Of a stretch of DNA of 48,108 nt, positions 1 through 7,995 are shown piece after piece. The notes under the pieces were generated by a model. It was not told the origin of the DNA. It made no database searches and saw only the letters and a program-made list of their open reading frames with translations. Made by a program: the position numbers and the translations under genes. Position 1 is the stretch's first letter. Each line of letters starts with the position of its first letter. The stretch is from Pseudonocardia sp. (lineage in GTDB: Bacteria; Actinomycetota; Actinomycetes; Mycobacteriales; Pseudonocardiaceae): contig NZ_JAJCYB010000017.1 of the NCBI RefSeq assembly GCF_029263155.1, forward strand, positions 1 to 48,108, in the 5' to 3' direction.

Positions 1-63
1 GGTGGCGCTCAGCCGCCCGACCTGGGGCACCACCAACGCGGCGAGGTCCGTGGACTCCTGCAT
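1..63 (-). CDS. 5' end of an unidentified gene, possibly a tyrosine recombinase (runs off the window)
   Basis: An ATG at 63 on the minus strand is preceded by GAGG five bases upstream and opens a frame of 21 codons that runs off the left edge (starts MQESTDLAALVVPQVGRL). The opening resembles the N-terminus of some actinobacterial site-specific integrases, but this is only recall of a sequence style and 21 residues cannot establish it. It lies directly downstream of the decayed IS21 transposase. Only the start is visible. Confidence 0.3.
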   Translation of the reverse strand, partial: MQESTDLAALVVPQVGRLSAT

Positions 64-129
64 GGCTGCCTCAACGACCGACCTCCCAAATGGTCACTGA
101 GCTGCGGAAACGTCGCCAGTAGTTCAGTC

Positions 130-779
130 AACGGGTAGTGCCGTCCGACCGCGACGATCTCCGGGTGGCGCACCGCGACCCCGGCGATGTGATTGACGCT
201 GACGGTGCGCTCGTTGTCGGTCAACGCGTAGGTCGGGACCCCACCCAGGCGGCGCAGGGTGGTGTCCATGCAGGCCACGATCGTGGGCAGGGTGCGGTCC
301 CAGACCGCGAGCACGACCCGGAACCTCGACCATGCCAGCCACGCGCACCACAGCGACGTGCGGCGCCCGTTCACCCGCGGGCCCTCCGCCCAGTCCCACT
401 GCAGCCACATCCCCGGCTCGACCACCCAGGGCCGGAACACTCGGCGCTGCCCGGCGCGCAGTCGCGCCTTGACCTCGGCGGAAGCCCATCGCGACCAGCC
501 GTTCGTGGACCACGTCGGCGCGGACGCGGCCGTCCGAGCGCACGACCAGTTCCTCGATCTTGTCCAGGCGATCGGCCGGGCCCGGTGCTCGCGGGCCACC
601 GGTGGCTGACCGGCCTCGCGCAGAGCGACGTACCGGGCGACGGTGTGGTGATCACAGCCCGCCAACTCCGCGGCGGCGCGGTAACTGCCCGTGAGGTCGA
701 ACGCCTCCAGGATCTCCATGATCTCCTCGTCTCGCTTCATCGGCAGACCCTTCGCCACCGGCATCGGATGTTTGATCAC
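130..779 (-). pseudogene. Decayed IS21-family transposase (IstA-like), internal deletion and frameshift, 3' end missing
   Basis: The N-terminus (from MKRDEEIMEILEAFDLTGS, start near 740) is an IS21-type helix-turn-helix: AAELAGCDHHTVARYV. A correct reading resumes with AEVKARLRAGQRRVFRPWV and the start of the integrase core, QWDWAEGP, followed by ALTDNERTV. Between them the proper frame switches: the residues LDKIEELVVRSDGRVRAD and VHERLVAMGF are read in another frame, and the segment that should join them to AEVKARL is absent. Homology stops near 130 after VAVGRHY, so the C-terminal third and any istB are missing. The element is clearly inactive. The disruption is visible directly; the family call rests on known IS21 transposase motifs. 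Confidence 0.75.
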
Positions 780-791
780 CGGGGAGATATC

Positions 792-850
792 TGGCCGTCG
801 GCGGGGAGAACCCTGGCCGTCACCGGGGCAATAAATGGCCGCCTACGGGG
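792..850. repeat. Three 22-bp-spaced terminal repeats of the decayed IS21-type element
   Basis: The unit TGGCCGtc-rccGGGG occurs at about 792, 814 and 836, exactly 22 bp apart, immediately upstream of the decayed istA. IS21-family elements carry several spaced transposase-binding repeats at each end, so this is taken as the istA-proximal end of that element. Confidence 0.6.
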
Positions 851-858
851 AGTTTGGA

Positions 859-2306
859 GGCTCTGGCGCACTTTGCGTGATCTGTCGGTGTCAGGTGGCC
901 AGGAGGACGCGCTTCCGGAGGAGGTCGAAGTTGGCGCGTCCGAACATCTGGCGCTTGATCATCTTGATGCGGTTGACGGTGCCTTCGACGGGGCCGGAGC
1001 TGTAGGGCAGGTCAGTCCGGCGGTGACGGCGTCGGGGTCCCGGTCGAGCCCGGTGGCGAACGAGCGCAGGGCCGGGGCTCCGTCGGTGTCGACCCGCTGC
1101 ATCCAGCTACGCAGTTCGTGGCCGCGGCGCTGGGTGAGGATCTGGGCGAACTCGCTGACCTGGTCACGGGTGGCGCGCAGTGCGGGGCTGCGGGTTCAGG
1201 AGTGCGTCGCGGGCGGCGCGTTCCTCGGCGGTGAGGCTGTCGGGATGGCGGGTGAGCCACCCGGTCGCGTCTCGTGCCGTGGGTGGTGTCGGCGGTCGTG
1301 GTGTCGCCGGTTGTGCGCGGCGCAGCGGCTGCAGGTAGCGGCGCACGGTCTTGGTGCTGCCCCGGTAGCCCAGGGCGGTGATCTCGGCGGTGAGCGCAAC
1401 GGCATCGGTGAGACCGTCCGTCCACCGTTGCTGCAGGTGCTCGGTGTAGTCGTCGAGCACGCTGGCTCGGGTGGGGTGCGCGCCCTGGGGCTCGGCTTGC
1501 GAGGCGGCGCGGGCGAGGCGTCGCACGGTCTTGCGGTCCAGGCCCAACGTCTCGCTGATCGCTGACGCTGTTGCGCCGGCGCTGAGCAGGTCGTGTACGG
1601 CGGTGAAGTGCTCGCTGGTTCGCGCCGCGAGCCGGGTCGGGCCGCCACGGCGGGCCCGCTCGCCGGCGGTGTCGTCGGTGTCGGCGTTGGTGGCCGCGGT
1701 GTTGCCAGTCGTATCGACGCGCTGCGCGGGTGCGGGGGCGCGGAGGTCGGCGTGATGCTGGCGGACGACCTTCTCGACGGCCTCGACGAGGTTGTGCCAC
1801 AGGTGCCAGCGGTCCGCGACCTGCACTGCGTCGGGGGCGCCGACGCGGATGGCCTCGGCGTAGGCGCCGGCCCGGTCGCGGCACACGGTCTGCACCCCGG
1901 GATGGACGCGCAGCCACGCCGCGAGGGTGTCGGAGGTTCGATCCGGCAGTAGGTCCAGGGGTCGATGGGTGAGGATGTCGATGATGACGGTGCCGTAGAC
2001 GTGTCCGCGGCGCAGCGCGAAGTCGTCCACGCCCACGACCTGCGGGGTGCCGATCGGCGGGTCGGGCAGGGCGCGGACCAGCCGCACCATGCTGTCCCTG
2101 CTGATCACCATGCCGAGCTTGCCGGCAAGGCGGGCTCCGGCGCGCCCGGCCAACGCCAGCCCGATCGCCTCCAAGGTCACGGTCAACAGCCCGGTCCGTC
2201 GGGCCCGCGGCGTGGTCAGCCCGCGAACCTGCTCGGCGAACGTCCGAGCCGGGCAGCCGGTGTTGTCGCAGAAGAACCGGCGGACCCGCAGCACGACCGC
2301 GATGGC
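859..2306 (-). mobile_element. ISL3-family insertion sequence remnant
   Basis: The remnant runs from a terminal inverted repeat beginning GGCTCTGGCGCACTTTGCGT at 859, typical of actinobacterial ISL3 elements, to the point at 2306 where the IS21 element begins. The partner inverted repeat and the 5' end of the transposase gene are absent. The span is inferred from the left repeat and the transposase homology. Confidence 0.6.
891..2306 (-). pseudogene. ISL3-family transposase, 5'-truncated with two frameshifts
   Basis: The sequence reads as an ISL3 transposase from the zinc-finger-proximal region (RVRRFFCDN, PARTFAEQV) through the DDE core (VGVDDFALRRGHVYGTV, then DRWHLWHNL) to the conserved C-terminus (SGPVEGTVNRIKMIKRQMF, ending FDLLRKRVLLAT at 891). 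The first ~90 residues, with the CxxC finger, are cut off at 2306 by the IS21 end. An extra C near 1193 sends the frame to a premature stop at 1164. A missing base near 1008 breaks the LPYSSGPVEG motif into TCPTAPAP. In short, truncation plus two indels; sequencing error could explain the indels but not the truncation. Confidence 0.85.
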
Positions 2307-2310
2307 TGTG

Positions 2311-2772
2311 TCAACCAGAACTGGCCCCGGAGTTCTCCTCTGATCTGGCCCCATCCGTCGCAGGCGGGAGGCCGGGTGTTCTTCTGTGATCTGGCCCCAC
2401 CCGCTGCTGTGGGAGTTGCAGCCGGGCCTGCTGGGCGGCGGCGCGGGCATCGGCGGCCATCTGCCGGACTTGGCGGCTGTAGTCGTCGACGCCGGTCCGT
2501 TCGGCGCCCCGGGCGATCCGGGTGAACAGCTCGGCCTTGTGGGACAGGAACGCGGCCCTCTCGGCGGGATCGATGTTGGCGATGCCGTCGCGGGTGCTGC
2601 CGTGCAGCTCGGTGAACTGGTGCAGGAGGTCGGCGATGTCGCGGGCGGTGACCCGGTCGTAGGCGTTGTCGTAGTCGCGCTGGTAGGTCTGCGGGTAGCC
2701 GGGGTCGTAGTCGAAGGTCGGCGGGTCGGCTGCGGGATCATCGGCTGCGGGGTCGGTGGGGTGGGCATTCAT
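2311..2772 (-). CDS. Small third ORF of the IS21 element, unknown function
   Basis: The predicted product is 153 residues. Its ATG at 2772 overlaps the istB stop as ATGA, so it is probably translated by coupling to istB. The N-terminal part is acidic and Pro/Ala-rich; the middle is helical and charged (YDNAYDRVTARDIADLLHQF, then AERAAFLSHKAELFTRIARG). The C-terminal ~30 residues are encoded by the terminal repeat region of the element, so the real conserved part is probably the first ~120 residues. I do not recognise a domain. Position and coupling suggest an accessory transposition protein, but this is inference. Confidence 0.55.
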   Translation of the reverse strand: MNAHPTDPAADDPAADPPTFDYDPGYPQTYQRDYDNAYDRVTARDIADLLHQFTELHGSTRDGIANIDPAERAAFLSHKAELFTRIARGAERTGVDDYSRQVRQMAADARAAAQQARLQLPQQRVGPDHRRTPGLPPATDGARSEENSGASSG

Positions 2773-3590
2773 GGGGTGCTCCTTTCCCGGTCTCGCGAGG
2801 TGGTGGTCTTGGCGTGTTTGCGCTGGCTGGAGCGCAGCCGGAAGGACTGCGTGCCGGTCTCGACGATGTGGGCCTCGAAGGTGATCCGGTCCACGATCGC
2901 GGCGCAGAGCCGCGGGTCGGTGAAGGTGCGGGCCCATTCGGAGAACGCGGAGTTCGACGCGACCGCGACCGAGGCGCGTTCCTCGCGTTCGGTGAACACC
3001 TGGAACAGCAACTCGGCGCCGCGCCGGTCGAGTTCCAGGTAGCCCAGTTCATCGAGGCAGAGCAGGTCGACGCGGCCGTAGCGGGCGATGGTGCGGGAGA
3101 GGTGTTTATCGTCGGCGGCCTCGACGAGTTCGTTGACCAGCGCGGCGGCGGTGACGTAGCGGACCCGGTAACCGGCCTCGGCCGCGGCGATTCCCAGCCC
3201 GATCAGCAGGTGAGACTTCCCGGTGCCGGAGTCCCCGATCAGGCACAGGGGTTGCCCGGCGCGGATCCAGGCCCCTTTGGCCAGGGTGTGGATCAGTCCG
3301 GGGTCGATGAGCGGGTTCGCGGTGAAGTCGAAGTCGTCGATCCGTTTCGGGCGCGGAAACCCGGCGTCGCGGATCAGCCGGGTGCGGCGGCGGTCGGTGC
3401 GCTCGTCGCATTCCATCGCGAGTAGCTCGACCAGGAATCCCTTGTAGCCGGCCTTCTGCCGGGCGGCGGCCTCGGCGACCCTGCCGTGGTGCTCGCGGAT
3501 GGTGGGCAGCCGCAGGATCCGGCAGGCCTGCTCGATCGCGGCGTCCGCGGCGGCGTCGGTCAACTCGTCACGACCAGCTGCTCGGGTCAT
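2769..3590 (-). CDS. istB: IS21 helper ATPase IstB
   Basis: A 273-residue AAA+ ATPase of the IstB/DnaC-like family. Walker A is GDSGTGKS at residues 119-126 and Walker B is LLCLDELGY with the acidic pair near 180-181. In IS21 elements IstB assembles on target DNA as an ATP-dependent complex and directs the IstA transposase to it. The start overlaps the istA stop by four bases, and the stop overlaps the start of the third ORF. Length is normal for the family and no disruption is visible. Confidence 0.92.
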   Translation of the reverse strand: MTRAAGRDELTDAAADAAIEQACRILRLPTIREHHGRVAEAAARQKAGYKGFLVELLAMECDERTDRRRTRLIRDAGFPRPKRIDDFDFTANPLIDPGLIHTLAKGAWIRAGQPLCLIGDSGTGKSHLLIGLGIAAAEAGYRVRYVTAAALVNELVEAADDKHLSRTIARYGRVDLLCLDELGYLELDRRGAELLFQVFTEREERASVAVASNSAFSEWARTFTDPRLCAAIVDRITFEAHIVETGTQSFRLRSSQRKHAKTTTSRDRERSTP

Positions 3591-5275
3591 GAACTCCTCG
3601 TCTCCCCAGCAGCGGTGTCCGCGCCGTCCGGTCCGCCGGTGGGCGGGCTTGATCGGCGGCGGGTCAGCAGCTGGTCGTAGTCGCGCACCGACGGCGCCGG
3701 CCGGGCATCGGTAGGAAGCGCGGCCTGGCGGCGCGCGCCCAGGGTCACCACCGCCGCCCGCGACCGCTGCAGCCCAGATCGCTGCGGCGCCGTCGGCTCG
3801 TTCATCGCCGAATCGGCGGCGGCGTGCTTGCGGGCCTCGATGGCCACCACGTCGGCGGCCACGCTGCCCGCGCCCAGCGCGGCCGCGATCCCGGCCAGCA
3901 CGGCGTCGCGGCGCAGCCGGCGGTGCAACAGCAGCACCTCGATCAACGCCCGGGTCCCGGCCGCGTCACCGTGCTTGTTGCGGGCTGCGGCCCAGAACGC
4001 CTCATGGGTCGCGGTGAACGTCCCCGCCTTGCGGGCCTGGGCCAGTGCGGTCGATCCCGGCAGCGCACCCGGCTTGCCCAGCAGGATCTCCAGGTAGTGG
4101 TCCAGCTGCAGGACCGCCCCGCCGCGACAGAGCACCCGCGGGTGGGTCGCGACCCGCGCCGGGCCGTCGAACACCACCAGCTCCGAGGCCGAGAGCGCGA
4201 CCCGCACCCTCGATCCGATCAACCGGGCCGGCACCGAGTAACGCACCTGGCGGACCATGATCTGGGCGTAGCGATCCACCCGGGCGGTCAACGACAGCGC
4301 GGTGTCGAACCGCTCGGCAGGCAACGCCCGCAGCAGCGGTGCCTCGGCGGTGAACGCCGTCCCCACCGACACCGCCCGGCCGTCGATGTGCCGGTCGTCC
4401 TCGACGAGGTCCGCGGCGACCAGGCGGGCGTTGAGCTCGGCCAACGTGTCGACCTCGGGGACCGGGACCAGATGGGCGCGGCGGAACCGGCCCCCGTCGC
4501 CCTCGACCCCGCCCTTCTCGTGCGCGCCTTCCTGGCCGGGCAGGCAGTAGAAGGCGTCGAACCCGTAGTGCGCCCGGAACGCCAGCCAGCGCCCGGACTC
4601 GGCGCGGTTGCGCCCGAACAACACCCGGTGCACCGCCGAGCGCAGGTTGTCGTAGCGGATCTTGTCGAACGGGATGCCGTCCAACACCTCGAACGCGGCC
4701 ACGTGTCCTTCCAGGAACGCCTCCTGCCCCTGCGAGGCGAACACCCGGTGCACCGCTTTGCCCGAGTGCGACAGGCGCAGCGTGAACAGGAAACACTTCG
4801 TCATCTCCCCGGCCAGGCGCACCCACAGATCAGCGAAGTCGACCTCGGCCTCCGCCCCGGGCGGGTGACACTGCGGCACGAACCCGGCCACCACCCCCGC
4901 CCGCGCGCCCTCGCGCGCCGCCGCCTGCGCGGCCAGCTGCGGCCGGCGCCGGTGCACGTACTTCGCGACATAGGAGTACGACACCGCAGCGTCGTGCTCA
5001 GTGCGCAGCCGCTCATGGATCCGCTTCGCGGTGTGGCGCTGCTTGCGCGGCGCCGCCCGGTCCGCCACCAACATGGCGTCGATCAACTCTCGGACCGCAT
5101 CGAGGACCGGCACCGGCCGCGGCGAGGTCCGCCGCGGCGGCGGGATCGGCGAGCCGACCGCCTCGCGCACCGTGCGCCGGTGCACCCCGTACTTGTCGGC
5201 CAGCGCCCGGATCGACATCTGGTTGCGCTGGGAATCGAACCGGATCGCCGCGTACAGCTCCACTCTCGACCCCAT
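3587..5275 (-). CDS. istA: IS21-family transposase IstA
   Basis: A 562-residue DDE transposase, starting MGSRVELYAAIRF. An N-terminal HTH (MSIRALADKYGVHRRTVREA) is followed by the integrase core, with catalytic acids in EVDFADLWV, in IRYDNLRSAV, and in the glutamate of KGGVEGDGGRF. The C-terminal part is basic and DNA-binding in character. An in-frame ATG exists four codons upstream (5287), and the open frame continues further upstream into the IS end; I chose 5275 because family similarity begins there. The gene overlaps istB by four bases. Together with IstB it should be capable of transposition. Confidence 0.88.
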   Translation of the reverse strand: MGSRVELYAAIRFDSQRNQMSIRALADKYGVHRRTVREAVGSPIPPPRRTSPRPVPVLDAVRELIDAMLVADRAAPRKQRHTAKRIHERLRTEHDAAVSYSYVAKYVHRRRPQLAAQAAAREGARAGVVAGFVPQCHPPGAEAEVDFADLWVRLAGEMTKCFLFTLRLSHSGKAVHRVFASQGQEAFLEGHVAAFEVLDGIPFDKIRYDNLRSAVHRVLFGRNRAESGRWLAFRAHYGFDAFYCLPGQEGAHEKGGVEGDGGRFRRAHLVPVPEVDTLAELNARLVAADLVEDDRHIDGRAVSVGTAFTAEAPLLRALPAERFDTALSLTARVDRYAQIMVRQVRYSVPARLIGSRVRVALSASELVVFDGPARVATHPRVLCRGGAVLQLDHYLEILLGKPGALPGSTALAQARKAGTFTATHEAFWAAARNKHGDAAGTRALIEVLLLHRRLRRDAVLAGIAAALGAGSVAADVVAIEARKHAAADSAMNEPTAPQRSGLQRSRAAVVTLGARRQAALPTDARPAPSVRDYDQLLTRRRSSPPTGGPDGADTAAGETRSS

Positions 5276-5375
5276 CCCGGCCCCCATGCGCGAGCGGACG
5301 GACGAGCAACACGATCCGCTCGAACACCGATTTCGCGCAGCACCGAACCGGCGTGTCGCCGGGCGACATCGCCTC

Positions 5376-5470
5376 GGTGGGGCCAACTCCGAGTGCTACA
5401 CCCGCACCACACCCGACCCCTGGTGGGGCCAGAACCGAGAAGAACGGTGGGGCCAGTTCAGAGTGCTACA
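5376..5470. repeat. Duplicated 25-bp terminal sequence at the istA-proximal end of the IS21 element
   Basis: GGTGGGGCCA-CTC/CAG-type sequence ending GAGTGCTACA occurs at 5376-5400 and again at 5446-5470, 70 bp apart, with a third partial copy (TGGTGGGGCCAGAACCGAG) between them near 5421. The outer copy is taken as the terminus. These are probably IstA binding sites. Confidence 0.6.
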
Positions 5471-5697
5471 GCCACGCAGAAGTACCCGGACGTGCCGGTA
5501 CGTCGCGTCGTCACCCGCGACCGGCCCGCCCACGCGCTGCTGGCCGAGGCCGTGGGGGCGCAGCTGGTGGTGGTCGGGTCGCGGGGCCGCGGCGGGTTCG
5601 CGGGCCTGCTGCTCGGCTCGGTCGGTCACGCGCTGCTGCACCGCAGCCCGTGCCCGGTCGCCGTGGTCCGGCCCAGGGGAGCGGGGAGCGGGGATGA
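5471..5697 (+). pseudogene. C-terminal remnant of a universal stress protein
   Basis: Immediately after the IS21 end, the plus strand reads KYPDVPVRRVVTRDRPAHA, then AQLVVVGSRGRGGFAGLLLG and SPCPVAVVR. This is the last ~70 residues of a UspA-family protein, with the G-x2-G-x9-G-S ATP-binding signature. The N-terminal part and promoter are absent. The frame also passes the expected C-terminal end after VVRPRG without a stop, suggesting an indel in the G-rich tail (a TGA lies just out of frame at 5695). It was truncated by the IS21 element or by a rearrangement involving it. Confidence 0.8.
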
Positions 5698-5698
5698 C

Positions 5699-5720
5699 GA
5701 CGGCCGCCCAGGAGGCCGTC
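5699..5720. terminator. Hairpin between convergent genes
   Basis: GACGGCC (5699-5705) pairs perfectly with GGCCGTC (5714-5720) across an 8-nt loop. It lies between the USP remnant and the convergent membrane-protein gene and overlaps the stop codon of the latter. There is no T-tract, so it would be an actinobacterial-style hairpin terminator at best. Confidence 0.4.
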
Positions 5721-7422
5721 AGCCGCGGTGTACGGGGATCGCGCGCAGACCGGTCCCGTCGGCGAGCACGACGACCTCCTCGGCCGTGGTGTCACCCAGC
5801 GCGGCCAGCACCTCGTCCGCGGACCAGTCCCGCTTATCGTCGTCGTCGGCCCGGGCCCAGGCCTGTACGCGACCGCCGGTACGGCGGGCGACCTCGCGGG
5901 CGAGCCCGCGGTCGGTGGGGCCGATGAGCAGCAGGAACCGCGGCCCGCGGGCCGCGGCCGGCGCGTGCGTCCGGTCGGCCCGGTGGACGGTCCAGTGGTA
6001 CCCGGCGATCGCCGGAGCGGTGAGCAGGGCGCCGATGGCGTAGCGCATCCGGCGCAGCGTCTCGGGCCCGGCACTGCCCTCGACGATGTCCTGGAACAGC
6101 AGGTAGGCGGCGACGACGAGGGCGACCACGGCCGCGACGGTGCCCACGCCGAACAGGGCGTAGAGGTACACGCGCCGGCTGGGCGACCCGACCTCCTCGG
6201 CGGCGGTGTCCCGGACCGCGGCGGTGATGCGTCGCCAGTACACCCACCACGTCGGCGCGCCCACCACCAGCAGCGTGGCCGCGGCGAGCAGGGTGTTGAC
6301 GGTGCTCCCGCCCACGAACGCGGGGCCCGCCGCCGTCTCCACGAGCGCGGCGACGACGGTGAGCAGGCCGCCGGCCGCGGCCAGCAGCGCGATGCCCGCC
6401 ATCAGGTACTCGTAGACGCGCCGTGTCTCGCTGCGGGGCCCGGTGCCCGCCGTGGCCAGCACCGCCTGGTGGTACCACCACACCAGCAGGCCGACGGCGG
6501 CCGCCGCGGCCGCGGCGGGAGCGCCGTCGAAGTGCTCCGCGGCGGTGCCCGACGTGGGCTCGCCCAGCAGCCAGACGAGCACCGAGTAGAGCAGCGTGCT
6601 CGCGGCGACGATCGCGGTGACCAGGCCACCGGCCACCCCGGGAAGCAGGAGGTAGGCCAGGCGCAGCGGGTCCGGGTCGGCGCGTGCCGCCGTCCGTACC
6701 CAGTAGAGCAGCCACACGGGTGCGCCGACCGCGACGGTGACCGCACCGGAGGTGATCGGGTCCCCGGACCCGGCGAGCACGGCGCCGGTGTCGAGCCCGG
6801 TCAGGGTGCGCAGCGACGCCGTCAGCAGCGCGCTCAGCCCGGCCGCGGCCGTGACCAGGCCGATCAGCGACCCCGCGAGATGGTGCACGCGGGCGTGCTC
6901 GCGCGGGGTGACGCGCCCGTCCACCCACCACAGCCCGGCCCACAGCCCGCCCCAGACCAGGGCCCGGGCCACGGCGCGACCGTCGTGGTCGGCCAGCCCG
7001 GTGGCCCACCGCAGTGCCTGGTCCAGGCCCGTCATGGCCATCACCAGCGCGGTGAGGCAGGCGGCCGTGGCGAAGAAGACCCAGCCCGGTGACCGGGCCT
7101 CCCCGGGATCCCGGGCGAGGTTGCGGCGCGACCACAGGGCCACGACCACGAGCAGCGGCCCGCCGACGACGGTGAACGCGAGGTCGCGGGCCAGCTCCAC
7201 CCGATCGGAGCGCACCAGGACCTCCGCCTCGACGAGCCGGCCGAGCAACCCGCTGAGCCCGACGGCGACGGTGACGAGCAGCCCGTAGAGCAGCAGGTAC
7301 TGGAACAGCTGCCGGACGGTGTGCCCGTCCGCCCGCGCCTTCCCGTCCGGCGCCCGCGCGGTGCGGGCCGCGAGCGTCAGCAGCGCCAGTACGAGCACCA
7401 CGACCAGCAGGCCGACGACCAT
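5719..7422 (-). CDS. Multi-pass membrane protein, DUF5671-type
   Basis: A 567-residue polytopic membrane protein with about a dozen hydrophobic segments in repeated blocks. The motif VRQLFQYLLLYGLLVTVAVG near residue 36 and similar later blocks fit the DUF5671 family of uncharacterised actinobacterial membrane proteins. The soluble C-terminus (LLLIGPTDRGLAREVARRTG, then DEVLAALGDTTAEEVVVLAD) is predicted to be cytoplasmic. It starts one base after the stop of the upstream small membrane protein, so the two are probably co-transcribed and translationally coupled. No catalytic motif is recognised. Confidence 0.75.
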   Translation of the reverse strand: MVVGLLVVVLVLALLTLAARTARAPDGKARADGHTVRQLFQYLLLYGLLVTVAVGLSGLLGRLVEAEVLVRSDRVELARDLAFTVVGGPLLVVVALWSRRNLARDPGEARSPGWVFFATAACLTALVMAMTGLDQALRWATGLADHDGRAVARALVWGGLWAGLWWVDGRVTPREHARVHHLAGSLIGLVTAAAGLSALLTASLRTLTGLDTGAVLAGSGDPITSGAVTVAVGAPVWLLYWVRTAARADPDPLRLAYLLLPGVAGGLVTAIVAASTLLYSVLVWLLGEPTSGTAAEHFDGAPAAAAAAAVGLLVWWYHQAVLATAGTGPRSETRRVYEYLMAGIALLAAAGGLLTVVAALVETAAGPAFVGGSTVNTLLAAATLLVVGAPTWWVYWRRITAAVRDTAAEEVGSPSRRVYLYALFGVGTVAAVVALVVAAYLLFQDIVEGSAGPETLRRMRYAIGALLTAPAIAGYHWTVHRADRTHAPAAARGPRFLLLIGPTDRGLAREVARRTGGRVQAWARADDDDKRDWSADEVLAALGDTTAEEVVVLADGTGLRAIPVHRG

Positions 7423-7423
7423 G

Positions 7424-7864
7424 TCAGCCCTCCCCGCCGCAGCCGTACATCGGCCAGGGCTCGCCCGCGACGCGCCAGCCCGTACCGGTCCTGGTCAGCC
7501 GGAAGGTGTGTTCCTCGACGTACTCGGAGCCGTCGAACGGTCCGGCCGACGACCTGGCCACGTCGACCTGCACCCGGGCGCCGTCCCCGGTGACCCGCGC
7601 GTCCCGCAGGACGACGCGGACCCCGTCCGGAACGTAGGCCCGGTCCAGGTCGACGACGGTGCAGCGGCTCCCGTCCGCGAGGAGCCGCACGGCCTCGTCG
7701 TGGTCGCCGTCGACCACCGCGCCGAGGTAGGCCTGCACGACCCCCTCCGGGGTCGCGCGGTCGTACTCGGCCACCGGCCGCACGGCCGCGAGCACCCCCG
7801 CGACGGCGGCGACGACCGCGACGGCCACCACCAGGATCAGCAGCACGCGGTCCGGCCGGGTCAC
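7424..7864 (-). CDS. Small membrane-anchored extracytoplasmic protein
   Basis: A 146-residue product from a GTG at 7864, chosen because GGGAGG lies nine bases upstream. An N-terminal membrane anchor (VLLILVVAVAVVAAVAGVLA) is followed by an exported domain of about 110 residues. Its start, RATPEGVVQAYLGAVVDGDH, resembles NTF2-like or Rv0361-type domains in which a folded pocket is displayed outside the membrane. It lies one base upstream of the DUF5671-like membrane protein and probably acts with it. Function unknown. Confidence 0.65.
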   Translation of the reverse strand: MTRPDRVLLILVVAVAVVAAVAGVLAAVRPVAEYDRATPEGVVQAYLGAVVDGDHDEAVRLLADGSRCTVVDLDRAYVPDGVRVVLRDARVTGDGARVQVDVARSSAGPFDGSEYVEEHTFRLTRTGTGWRVAGEPWPMYGCGGEG

Positions 7865-7995
7865 GACGTCGTGCCTCCCATGGTCGATGGGCCCGGGTCC
7901 GGTCGCGAGATCACGGTCGCGCGGATTGCGGCGCGGCGGCCGGGTCGGCGGGCTCGGGTGGCCGAGCCGACGTGATCGTGTCACGGACCGGCTTG

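Larger units (their letters stand above)
2307..5470 (-). mobile_element. IS21-family insertion sequence (istA, istB, third ORF), apparently intact
   Basis: Both ends begin TGT and carry GAACTGGCCCC inside the first 22 bases: the left end starts at 2307, the right end is the reverse complement ending at 5470, and the two 22-mers agree at 17 positions. Further internal copies of the CTGGCCCCA core lie at both ends (near 2340 and 2390, and near 5380 and 5425), as expected for IS21-type multiple transposase sites. The element is about 3.16 kb and encodes istA-istB plus a small third ORF, each overlapping the next by four bases. The flanks (…CGATGGC and GCCACGC…) show no target-site duplication, and different genes lie on each side. 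Confidence 0.7.

Noticed and set aside
3824..6043. A 739-codon open frame on the plus strand
   Set aside because: It is antisense to istA over most of its length, and its last part only contains the USP remnant. High GC leaves few stops in the opposite frames; the protein is compositionally biased and lacks any domain apart from the USP tail.
7942..7955. GGGTCGGCGGGCTC upstream of the small membrane-anchored protein as a DosR box
   Set aside because: It is a single 7/8 match without a partner 22 bp away; such matches are expected by chance in this composition.
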